This document shows, piece by piece, positions 34,494 through 42,102 of a stretch of 64,000 bases of DNA. The stretch is from VFMC01 sp044359565 (lineage in GTDB: Bacteria > Actinomycetota > Acidimicrobiia > Acidimicrobiales > Ilumatobacteraceae): positions 3,437 to 67,436 of the forward strand of contig JBIKLX010000003.1 of the NCBI GenBank assembly GCA_044359565.1. Reading direction: 5' to 3'. Every line of letters begins with the position of its first letter. Position 1 is the stretch's first letter. Both the position numbers and the translations under genes were made by a program. The notes under the pieces are model-generated. The model saw nothing but the letters and a program-made list of their open reading frames with translations, did no database searches and was not told where the DNA came from.

Positions 34494-35590
34494 TGGACCG
34501 CCAGAAACTGCAGCGCATCGCGGTCACCTCGGCCAGTTCGGTGCTGGCCGTGCTGGTGGCGCTGGTCATCTGCGCCGTACTGCTGCTCATCACCGGCAAA
34601 GACCCCATCGAGGCCTACTCCACCCTGTTCGGCGCCGCAGGCGATACCAAAGTGCTGCTCGGCACGATGAACCGGGCGACGCCGCTGATGATCTCGGCGG
34701 CCGCCGTGGCCATCGGGTTCAAGATGAACCTGTTCAACATCGGCGTCGAGGGCCAGATGCGGGTGGCGCTGCTCACCACCGCTGTCATCGGCGCCGCCGT
34801 GAAGCTGCCGGCGCCGCTGCACATCCTGCTGTGCCTCGTGGTGGCCATGGCCGCCGGTGCCGCCTGGAGTTCCATCGCCGCCTACCTGAAGGTGAAGCGT
34901 GGGGTGAACGAGGTCATCTCCACGATCATGCTCAACTTCATCGCGCTCAGCCTGGTGGCCTGGTCGTTCGACAAGTTCTTCCGCGTCGACAGCGCCTCCG
35001 AGAGCCTGCTTGTGAAGACCAAGGAGCTGCCCACCTCGGCCTGGTTCCCCGACATCGTCGACCGCCGACTGAACGGCATGTTCATCGTGGCGCTGCTGGT
35101 GCTGGTGTTCTTCTGGGTGATCGTGTGGAAGACGAAGTTCGGGTTCCGCCTGCGCGCCTCGGGCGGCAACCCCGGCGCAGCCCGGGTCACCGGCGTGAAC
35201 CCGAAGCGGATGGTCACCGTGGCGATGCTGATGTCGGGCGCGCTCGCCGGCCTGGTGGGCATGCGTGCCCTCATGGGCGATGTGCACGCCTACCAGAACA
35301 ACCTGGCCGAACAGCAGGGTTTCAACGGCATCGCCGTGGCGCTGCTGGGCCGCAACCACCCGCTCGGCATCTTCTTTTCGGCCATGCTGTTCGGCTTCCT
35401 CGGTGAGGCCTCGGGCAAGTTGCAACTGATCGACATCCCGAAAGAGATCGTCACGATCATGCAGGGCATCATCGTGTTGGCCGTGGTCATCATCAACGCC
35501 GCGGTGAAGCGCTGGGACGACCGGCGCATCCAACGCAAGGCGGCGGCGTTGCTCGAGGCGCAGCACGGCCAGGTGGCGGTGGCCGCGTGA
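34493..35590 (+). CDS. ABC transporter permease (BPD_transp_2, first)
   Basis: This 365-aa inner-membrane permease of the branched-chain amino acid/nucleoside type (YufP-like) has about nine membrane spans. NIGVEGQMRVALLTTAVIGA and VNEVISTIMLNFIALSL are family hallmarks. GGAGG is 7 nt before the ATG at 34493; a GTG at 34490 is possible. It overlaps the ATPase gene stop (TGATG) and the second permease (GTGA). Confidence 0.9.
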   Translation: MDRQKLQRIAVTSASSVLAVLVALVICAVLLLITGKDPIEAYSTLFGAAGDTKVLLGTMNRATPLMISAAAVAIGFKMNLFNIGVEGQMRVALLTTAVIGAAVKLPAPLHILLCLVVAMAAGAAWSSIAAYLKVKRGVNEVISTIMLNFIALSLVAWSFDKFFRVDSASESLLVKTKELPTSAWFPDIVDRRLNGMFIVALLVLVFFWVIVWKTKFGFRLRASGGNPGAARVTGVNPKRMVTVAMLMSGALAGLVGMRALMGDVHAYQNNLAEQQGFNGIAVALLGRNHPLGIFFSAMLFGFLGEASGKLQLIDIPKEIVTIMQGIIVLAVVIINAAVKRWDDRRIQRKAAALLEAQHGQVAVAA

Positions 35591-36864
35591 GCGCACTGAA
35601 GGATCTGTTCGCCCGCTACCGGGCCGCATCACCGGCCACGCGCCTGCTCATCGCCGGCCTCGGCCTCATGCTGGTGCTGTCGATCGCCCGCATCATCACG
35701 GGCGCCGACGACCTCACCAGTTCGGGCACCATCTCGTCGACCATGCGGGTGGCCACACCCATCCTGTTGGCCGGTCTGGCCGGCCTGTGGGCCGAGCGGG
35801 CAGGCATCGTCAACATCGGTATCGAGGGCATGATGATCCTCGGTTCGTGGCTCGGCGGGTTCGGGGCCTGGCACTGGGGCTCGTGGGCCGGCATCGCTCT
35901 GGCCGTGGTGGGTGGCGCCCTCGGCGGCCTGCTGCACGCCGTGGCCACGGTTCGATTCAACGTCGACCACGTGGTGTCGGGCATCGCCATCAACATCCTC
36001 GCCGCAGGCATCACCGAGTACATGTCGATCATCTTCTTCAAGGGCCAACAGGGCGGCGGAGAAAGCCAGTCACCCACAGGCAAGGGTGGTTACGGCGAGT
36101 TCGACATGCCGTTCCTGGCCGGCGGCCGCATCGGTTCGTGGCGCAGCCCCGACATCCTCGGCTGGCTCGAGCAGCGGCACAACATCCCGCTCATCCCCGA
36201 CCTGGCCGGCCTGGTTCGCGGCATCGTCAGCGACGTGTACCTGCCCACCCTGCTCGCCCTTGCGCTCGTGCCGTTCACCGCCTGGATGCTGTGGCGCACC
36301 CGCTGGGGTCTGCGGATGCGCTCGTCGGGCGAGTCGCCGCAGGCCGGCGAGAGCCTGGGCGTGAACATCGTCCGCATCCGCTACCAGGCAATGGCCGTCA
36401 GCGGTGCCCTGGCCGGCTTCGGTGGCGCCTACCTGTCGTGTGTGTTCACCAGCACCTATCGCCAGGGCCAGATCGCCGGCCGCGGCTACATCGGCCTCGC
36501 CACCACCATCTTCGGCAACTGGCGTCCGCTCGGTGTGCTGTCGGGCGCCGGCCTGTTCGGCTTCGCCGAGGCGTTGCGCTTCCGCGACGCGAAGAACGTG
36601 CCGGCGCTGTTCCTGGTGGCGGCGATCCTGGCTGCGTTCGTGATGATCGCCGCGGTGATGAACAAGCGGCCCGTGGGTGCAACGGTGGCCGCAGCAGCGG
36701 TGGCCATCGCCGCCGTGGCCTTCGCCCTCATCGAAGAGGTGCCCAACGACTGGTTGGCCGCCACGCCGTACATCGTCACCCTGCTCGTCCTGGCCGGTGC
36801 CAGCCAGCAGCTGCGGCCACCGGCCCACGCCGGCCAGCCGTACCGCCCCGGCGACAGCCACTGA
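35587..36864 (+). CDS. ABC transporter permease (BPD_transp_2, second)
   Basis: This 425-aa permease is the YufQ-like partner of the preceding gene. It has NIGIEGMMILGSWLGGF and VSGIAINILAAGITEYMS. The segment RSSGESPQAGESLGVNIVRI before the last spans is conserved. A C-terminal extension of about 80 residues with extra hydrophobic segments makes it longer than the usual 310 aa. The GTG start overlaps the upstream stop. Confidence 0.9.
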   Translation: MSALKDLFARYRAASPATRLLIAGLGLMLVLSIARIITGADDLTSSGTISSTMRVATPILLAGLAGLWAERAGIVNIGIEGMMILGSWLGGFGAWHWGSWAGIALAVVGGALGGLLHAVATVRFNVDHVVSGIAINILAAGITEYMSIIFFKGQQGGGESQSPTGKGGYGEFDMPFLAGGRIGSWRSPDILGWLEQRHNIPLIPDLAGLVRGIVSDVYLPTLLALALVPFTAWMLWRTRWGLRMRSSGESPQAGESLGVNIVRIRYQAMAVSGALAGFGGAYLSCVFTSTYRQGQIAGRGYIGLATTIFGNWRPLGVLSGAGLFGFAEALRFRDAKNVPALFLVAAILAAFVMIAAVMNKRPVGATVAAAAVAIAAVAFALIEEVPNDWLAATPYIVTLLVLAGASQQLRPPAHAGQPYRPGDSH

Positions 36865-36919
36865 TCCTCAGGGTCGCGCGCCTGCTGCCCGCCGGCAGCC
36901 GACCGCCCCTCCCTGTGCC

Positions 36920-36966
36920 GTTTGTGAGCGAACCCCCGCCACAACCCGGCCCAGCTCACAAACGCC
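36920..36966. repeat. Intergenic imperfect palindrome, family 1, copy A
   Basis: This element of about 47 nt has 10-nt inverted ends (GTTTGTGAGC and GCTCACAAAC) around a C-rich core with CCGCCACAACCCGGCCCA. A second copy starts exactly 73 nt later, and two more copies lie at 49.3 kb. Confidence 0.8.
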
Positions 36967-36992
36967 GCATCACCGGGCGCCAACCCACTTGC

Positions 36993-37038
36993 GTTTGTGA
37001 GCGAAACCCGCCACAACCCGGCCCAGCTGACAAACGCC
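36993..37038. repeat. Intergenic imperfect palindrome, family 1, copy B
   Basis: It is nearly identical to copy A in its core (CCGCCACAACCCGGCCCA). The right arm has one change (CTGACAAAC instead of CTCACAAAC). It begins 73 nt after copy A. Confidence 0.8.
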
Positions 37039-37082
37039 GGATGGCAGCGGGCGGATGGCGGTGGGTGGCGGGGGCTCGGCCG

Positions 37083-37099
37083 GGCCCGGTGGCCGGGCC
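37083..37099 (-). terminator. Short hairpin after queF
   Basis: A 7-bp perfect stem (37083-37089 with 37093-37099) lies directly after the queF stop on the minus strand, without a T run. It is a weak candidate terminator. Confidence 0.35.
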
Positions 37100-37471
37100 T
37101 CAGCGGGTGAGGTGGGCGACCGCCTGCACCTCGATGCCGCCGCGCGGCCGCTGGGTGAGGGTGACAGTGACTTCGTGCGGTTGGGCAGTGGCCATGACCT
37201 CGGCCGCGATCTCGGCGGTGAGCGCCTCGGCGAACACGGCCCGGTCGCGGAAGCCCCACAGGTAGAGCTTCAGACTCTTCGACTCGACGCACCACTGCTG
37301 GGGCACGTACTCGATGACGACGTGCGAGAGGTCGGGCTGGTTGGTGACCGGGCACATCGACTGCAGTTCGTCGGTGGTGAACCGCACCGTCGTGACGTGC
37401 TGGGGCGCCGGGAACACCTCGACGTGCTCGATGGCGTGGCGGACCGTGTTGCCGAGGACGGTGAGTTCCAT
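37100..37471 (-). CDS. queF: QueF-type NADPH-dependent preQ0 reductase
   Basis: This enzyme reduces 7-cyano-7-deazaguanine (preQ0) to preQ1 in queuosine synthesis. It has 123 aa, the short unimodular form. Catalytic Cys40 and Asp47 are seen in SMCPVTNQPD, with the family spacing of seven, and the QueF motif ESKSLKLYLWGFRDR follows. None of the other queuosine genes is in the window. It faces the PhyH gene divergently across 57 nt. Confidence 0.9.
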   Translation of the reverse strand: MELTVLGNTVRHAIEHVEVFPAPQHVTTVRFTTDELQSMCPVTNQPDLSHVVIEYVPQQWCVESKSLKLYLWGFRDRAVFAEALTAEIAAEVMATAQPHEVTVTLTQRPRGGIEVQAVAHLTR

Positions 37472-37528
37472 TGGGCCAGGATAGGCAGTACCGGTGCCGC
37501 CACGGCAGCCGCCGCCTACGCTGGGGCC

Positions 37529-38407
37529 ATGGGACGGGCACTCAGCGACGAGCAGATCGAGCACTACCACCGCGACGGCTTCCTGGTGGTGCCCGACATG
37601 GCCGGGCCCGAGGCATGCCGATCGCTGCGCGACGCAGCTGAAGCCATCGTCGATGCGTTCGAACCCGACGACCGCCGCACGGTGTTCACCACCGACGAGC
37701 AGGAGCGGGTGAGCGACGGCACCTTCCTCTCGTCGGGAGGTGGCATCTGGTGCTTCTTCGAAGAGGAAGCGTTCGACGAGGCCGGCGAACTGCGCCACGA
37801 CAAACGGCTCAGCATCAACAAGATCGGCCACGCGATGCACGACCTCGACCCGGCGTTCGAGGCGTTCACGTACACCGCCGACCTCGCCGCGGTGGCCACC
37901 GACATCGGCCTCGCCGAGGCCCAGGCGCTGCAGAGCATGTACCTGTTCAAGCAGCCGCTCATCGGCGGCGAGGTGGGCTGCCACCAGGACGCCACGTTCT
38001 TGTACACCGAGCCGCTCAGCGTGACCGGTTTCTGGTTCGCACTCGAGGACGCCACGCTCGAGAACGGTTGCCTGTGGGCAGCACCCGGGGGGCACCGCAC
38101 CAGCCTGCGCAAGGTGTTCAAGCGGGCGGGCACCACCGACGACGACGGCACCGTGTTCGACGTGCTCGACCCCACTCCCCTGCCCGAGCCCGCCGACCTG
38201 GTGCCGCTCGAAGTGGCCGCCGGCACGCTCGTGGTGCTGCACGGTCTGTTACCGCACTGGAGCGACGTGAACCGCTCGCCCCGCAGCCGCCACGCCTACT
38301 CGGTGCACTGCATCGACGCCACGGCGCAGTACCCCGAGTGGAACTGGTTGCAGCGCCCAGCCGATCTGCCGCTGCGCACCCTGCAGCAGACGGGTGCCGC
38401 AGCATGA
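37529..38407 (+). CDS. Phytanoyl-CoA dioxygenase family protein
   Basis: This 292-aa Fe(II)/2-oxoglutarate-dependent oxygenase of the PhyH family has the iron ligands HxD in CHQDATFLY and a distal His in LPHWSDVNRSPRSRHAYS, which also carries the Arg for 2-oxoglutarate. The N-terminal HYHRDGFLVVPDMAG is typical. The substrate is unknown. It overlaps the adenosine deaminase gene (ATGA), so it may act on a nucleoside-related compound, but this is speculation. Confidence 0.87.
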   Translation: MGRALSDEQIEHYHRDGFLVVPDMAGPEACRSLRDAAEAIVDAFEPDDRRTVFTTDEQERVSDGTFLSSGGGIWCFFEEEAFDEAGELRHDKRLSINKIGHAMHDLDPAFEAFTYTADLAAVATDIGLAEAQALQSMYLFKQPLIGGEVGCHQDATFLYTEPLSVTGFWFALEDATLENGCLWAAPGGHRTSLRKVFKRAGTTDDDGTVFDVLDPTPLPEPADLVPLEVAAGTLVVLHGLLPHWSDVNRSPRSRHAYSVHCIDATAQYPEWNWLQRPADLPLRTLQQTGAAA

Positions 38408-39480
38408 CCACCTCACTCGCCACCGACCTGCTGCGCCGGGCCCCCAAGGTGCTGCTGCACGACCACCTCGACGGCGGCCTGCGCCCCGCCACGGTGGTCG
38501 AACTGGCCGACGAGTTCGGCTACCGCAACCTGCCCACCCACGACGTTGCTGCACTGGCCACCTGGTTCAACCGTGGCGCCAAGCGCAACGACCTGGTGCT
38601 GTACCTCGAGACGTTCGCCCACACGGTGGGCGTCATGCAGCACCGCGACGCCATCGAGCGCGTGTCGTACGAGTGCGCTGTCGACCTGGCCGCCGATGGT
38701 GTGGTGTACGCCGAGGTACGCATGGCTCCCGAGTTGTGCACCGAGGCCGGCCTCACGCTCGACGAGGTGGTGCAGGCCATGCTCGACGGCTTCGCCCGCG
38801 GCCACGCCGAGACCGGCATCGTCGTCTACCTCATCTGCTCCGCCATGCGCACCGCGGCACGCAGCCTCGAGATCGCCGAGGTGGCCGTCCGCTGGCGCGA
38901 CCGCGGTGTGGTGGGCTTCGACATCGCCGGCGCCGAGGCCGGTTACCCACCCACCCGCCACCTCGACGCGTTCCAGTACGTACAGCACGAGAACTTCCAC
39001 GCCACCATCCACGCGGGCGAGGCCTTCGGTCTGCCCAGCATCTGGGAGGCCGTGCAGTTCTGCGGTGCTGAGCGCCTCGGCCATGGCGTGCGCATCGTCG
39101 ACGACATCACCGGCCCGGAGGGCGACGAGCACCTCGGCCGCCTCGCCGCGTACGTGCGCGACCGGCGAATCCCGCTCGAGCTGTGCCCCACCTCGAACGT
39201 CAACACCGGGGTGTGTGCTTCGATCGCCGAGCACCCCATCGGGATGCTTCGTCGCCTGCGGTTCCGGGTGACGGTGAACACCGACAACCGGCTGATGAGC
39301 GCCACCTCGATGACCAAGGAATTCGCCCAACTGCACGAGGCATTCGGTTGGGGTCTGGCCGACATCGAGTGGGCCACGATCAACGCGATGAAGAGCGCGT
39401 TCGCCCCGTTCCCCGAACGGCTCGAGATCATCAACCGGGTGATCAAGCCGGGTTACGCGGCATTGCGCGCCGAGGGCTGA
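38404..39480 (+). CDS. add: Adenosine deaminase
   Basis: This 358-aa zinc hydrolase converts adenosine to inosine. The zinc ligands His19 and His21 are in LLHDHLDGGLRP. HAGEAFG (about residue 203) carries the catalytic Glu, ERLGHGVRI follows, and VTVNTDNRLMS holds the last Asp (many enzymes have TDDP here). Placement behind a nucleoside importer and before uracil phosphoribosyltransferase supports a purine/pyrimidine salvage role. The start overlaps the PhyH stop. Confidence 0.9.
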   Translation: MTTSLATDLLRRAPKVLLHDHLDGGLRPATVVELADEFGYRNLPTHDVAALATWFNRGAKRNDLVLYLETFAHTVGVMQHRDAIERVSYECAVDLAADGVVYAEVRMAPELCTEAGLTLDEVVQAMLDGFARGHAETGIVVYLICSAMRTAARSLEIAEVAVRWRDRGVVGFDIAGAEAGYPPTRHLDAFQYVQHENFHATIHAGEAFGLPSIWEAVQFCGAERLGHGVRIVDDITGPEGDEHLGRLAAYVRDRRIPLELCPTSNVNTGVCASIAEHPIGMLRRLRFRVTVNTDNRLMSATSMTKEFAQLHEAFGWGLADIEWATINAMKSAFAPFPERLEIINRVIKPGYAALRAEG

Positions 39481-39536
39481 CCGCGGGCCAGTCGTCGATT
39501 GACGGCATACCCGTCTCCATCTGACACACTCGGCAG

Positions 39537-40172
39537 ATGCCTGTCGTCGTCCATCACGTCGATCATCCACTCATCGCCGACTCGCTCACCCGAGTGCGCG
39601 ACGTCGCCACCCCGAATGCGCTGTTCCGCCAGGAACTCGAGCGCATCGGCGTGCTGCTCATCGCCGAGGCGACGCGTCATCTGCCCACACATCCGGTGCG
39701 GGTGACCACCCCGCTCACCGAGACCGACGGGGCGGCGCTCAGCTCGCAGCCCATTGTCGTGCCCGTGCTGCGGGCCGGCCTCGGCTTCTTGCACGCCGCC
39801 CAGGAACTGCTGCCCAACGCCGATGTGGGCTTCATCGGGGTCGCCCGCGACGAGACCACGTTCCAGCCCAAGCAGTACGTCAACAAGCTGCCCGAAACGT
39901 TGGCCGGCCGCCAGTGCATCGTGCTCGACCCGATGCTCGCCACGGGCGGTTCGCTCGCTCACACCTGCCAGTTGCTGCTCGAGCGGGGCGCCACCGGCAC
40001 GATCATCGTGGTGTGCGTGCTGGCCGCCCCCGAGGGCATCGCCGTACTCGAACAGGCCGGCCTCGACCTCGACATCTACACGGCAGCGGTCGACGAGCGG
40101 CTGAACGAGCACGCCTTCATCGTGCCGGGCCTGGGCGATGCAGGCGATCGCCAGTTCGGTTCACCGGCCTGA
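39537..40172 (+). CDS. upp: Uracil phosphoribosyltransferase
   Basis: This 211-aa salvage enzyme makes UMP from uracil and PRPP. The PRPP loop VLDPMLATGGS, the segment VPVLRAGLGFL and the C-terminal PGLGDAGDRQFG are diagnostic. Its length is normal. It lies 56 nt after adenosine deaminase in the same direction and is convergent with the arginase-family gene, overlapping it by 12 nt. Confidence 0.95.
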   Translation: MPVVVHHVDHPLIADSLTRVRDVATPNALFRQELERIGVLLIAEATRHLPTHPVRVTTPLTETDGAALSSQPIVVPVLRAGLGFLHAAQELLPNADVGFIGVARDETTFQPKQYVNKLPETLAGRQCIVLDPMLATGGSLAHTCQLLLERGATGTIIVVCVLAAPEGIAVLEQAGLDLDIYTAAVDERLNEHAFIVPGLGDAGDRQFGSPA

Positions 40173-41204
40173 GGCCGGTGACGCGTTCGGTCGTCCCGCT
40201 TCGCGATTCTTCCAGGCCAGCCCCGACAGGATCTCCATGATCAGGCGGTGGGCCACGTTCACCGTGCAGTCGGCGTGGTCGTAGGCGGGGGCGACCTCCA
40301 TCACGTCGAACGCGACGAGAGGCGTCTCCATCGCCAGTCGACGCATCGCCCGCAGCAGATCGGCCGATGTGATGCCACCCGGCTCGGGAGTACCGGTACC
40401 AGGGGCGTAGGCCGGGTCGAGGCTGTCGATGTCGACGCTGACGTAGAGATGGTCGACACCGTCCATCGCCTCGGCGATGGCATCGGTGAGCACGGCGTCG
40501 AGGCCGCGACGATGCACCTCGTCCATCAGGTGCCAGCGCATGCCTTGCTCACCCATCCACTGCCACACATCGGCACCCGGCCAGTAGCCACGCAGGCCGA
40601 TCTGCACGAAGTTGCGACCAGGAATGGCGCCGCTGTCGATCAGGCGACGCATCGGGCTGCCATGGCTGGCGAGGTTGCCGTCGATGGAGTCGGCGGTGTC
40701 GGCGTGAGCGTCGAAGTGAACCATGCCCACCCGCCCGAAGCCGAAGTGCTCGGCGACGGCGGTGGCAGCAGGCCAGGTGACCGAATGGTCGCCGCCGATG
40801 GTGACGGGGATGATGCCGTGCTGCACCACCGAGGCGACCTTGGCACCGATGTTGTCGAGGCTCTCGCGCACCATCCCGTGCGGACAGTAGGCATCGCCCA
40901 CATCGACCACTTCCAGCCAGTCGAAGATCTCGAGGCCGAGGTCGAGGTGGTAGGTGCCGGGCTCATAGGCATCGGTGCGTAGCGCCCGCGGCCCGAAGCG
41001 CGCGCCGGGACGGTTCGAGGTGCCCAGGTCGAACGGTGCTCCGACCACCGCCACGTCGGGACGCCATGCCGCCAGCTGCTCGGGCTCGGCGACGAGCGGC
41101 CGCTGGGCGAAGGTGAGCACGCTGCCGAACACGTAGCCGAGTTCGAGTTGCTCGCGGTACCCCGGGCCGATGTCGCGGCGGGGAGCGCCAGGGGTATCAG
41201 TCAT
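40161..41204 (-). CDS. Agmatinase/ureohydrolase (arginase family)
   Basis: This 347-aa di-manganese hydrolase has ligand motifs IGGDHSVTWP, HFDAHADTAD and SVDIDSLDPAYAPG, followed by GTPEPGG. It removes urea from a guanidino compound. Agmatine is the usual guess, but guanidinobutyrate or guanidine-type substrates are possible. Its start codon lies inside the end of the PPK2 gene (8-nt overlap), so it is the second gene of a two-gene unit. Confidence 0.88.
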   Translation of the reverse strand: MTDTPGAPRRDIGPGYREQLELGYVFGSVLTFAQRPLVAEPEQLAAWRPDVAVVGAPFDLGTSNRPGARFGPRALRTDAYEPGTYHLDLGLEIFDWLEVVDVGDAYCPHGMVRESLDNIGAKVASVVQHGIIPVTIGGDHSVTWPAATAVAEHFGFGRVGMVHFDAHADTADSIDGNLASHGSPMRRLIDSGAIPGRNFVQIGLRGYWPGADVWQWMGEQGMRWHLMDEVHRRGLDAVLTDAIAEAMDGVDHLYVSVDIDSLDPAYAPGTGTPEPGGITSADLLRAMRRLAMETPLVAFDVMEVAPAYDHADCTVNVAHRLIMEILSGLAWKNREAGRPNASPASGR

Positions 41205-41979
41205 CCAAGACGTCCAGGTCGGAGATGGCCGGGATCTCCAGACCCTGGCGCGCCATACCTTCTTCGATCCGCAGGTTCAGGGTCTCGAGCACCGCGATGC
41301 GGGCGAACCGCTTCTGCTCGGCCGCGATGACATCCCAGGGAGCAACGGGGCGCGACGTCTTGTCGAACATGTCCTCGGCCGCAGCGACGTACAGGTGGTT
41401 CTTCTCGCGGTTGCGCCAATCCTCGTCGGTGAGCTTCCAGCGCTTCAGCGGATCGGCGGCTCGGGCATCGAAGCGGGCGAGTTGCTCGGCGTCGCTGACA
41501 TGCATCCAGAACTTCACCACGATGACGCCCTCGACCACCAGCGACTCCTCGAAGTCGCGAATGGCCTTGTAGGCGCGCTGCCACTCGGCGCGGGTGGCGT
41601 ACCCCTCGATCCGCTCGACGAGCACCCTGCCGTACCAGCTGCGATCGAACACCGCCATCCCGCCCAGGCCGGGCACCTCGCGGTAGAAGCGCCACAGGAA
41701 ATGGTGCCGCTTCTCTCGCGGTGTGGGGGCCGAGTAGTTGACGACCGTGTAGTGCCGTGGGTCGAGATGCCCGACGATGGTCTTGATCGCCCCGCCCTTA
41801 CCCGAGGCGTCGGGGCCCTCGAACAGCACCAGCAGACCCGGGCCGACGCCGCCGTCTCCCAGTTCGCCGCCCAGGTGCAGGCGCAACTGCAACAATCGCC
41901 GCTGGCCGTCGACGAGGCGCCGTTCGTACTCGCCACGGTCGAGCCGTTGCGACAGGTCGAGTCGGTCGATCGCTCCCAT
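41197..41979 (-). CDS. ppk2: PPK2-family polyphosphate kinase
   Basis: This 260-aa enzyme transfers phosphate between polyphosphate and nucleotides. The Walker A is FEGPDASGKGG (about residues 53-63). PTPREKRHHFLWRFYREVPG, FDRSWYGRVLVERIEGY and the C-terminal FDKTSRPVAPW are typical of the family. Whether it makes GTP/ATP or phosphorylates AMP cannot be decided. GGGGGGA precedes the ATG. The divergent neighbour is a c-di-GMP protein. Confidence 0.92.
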   Translation of the reverse strand: MGAIDRLDLSQRLDRGEYERRLVDGQRRLLQLRLHLGGELGDGGVGPGLLVLFEGPDASGKGGAIKTIVGHLDPRHYTVVNYSAPTPREKRHHFLWRFYREVPGLGGMAVFDRSWYGRVLVERIEGYATRAEWQRAYKAIRDFEESLVVEGVIVVKFWMHVSDAEQLARFDARAADPLKRWKLTDEDWRNREKNHLYVAAAEDMFDKTSRPVAPWDVIAAEQKRFARIAVLETLNLRIEEGMARQGLEIPAISDLDVLDD

Positions 41980-42102
41980 CCAGTCCCCCCTTCGATCGGT
42001 CGTCAACGCTGTCTGACCACCAGACCCTAGGCGCGAGCACCCGACCGTCCCGACTCCGTGGGATCCGTGCGCCAACAGGGCAGACCACGGACGGTCACCG
42101 CC

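Noticed and set aside
36865..37099. CRISPR array at the 36.9 kb repeats
   Set aside because: There are only two copies per site with imperfect identity, the repeats are palindromic over their full length, and no cas genes are present.
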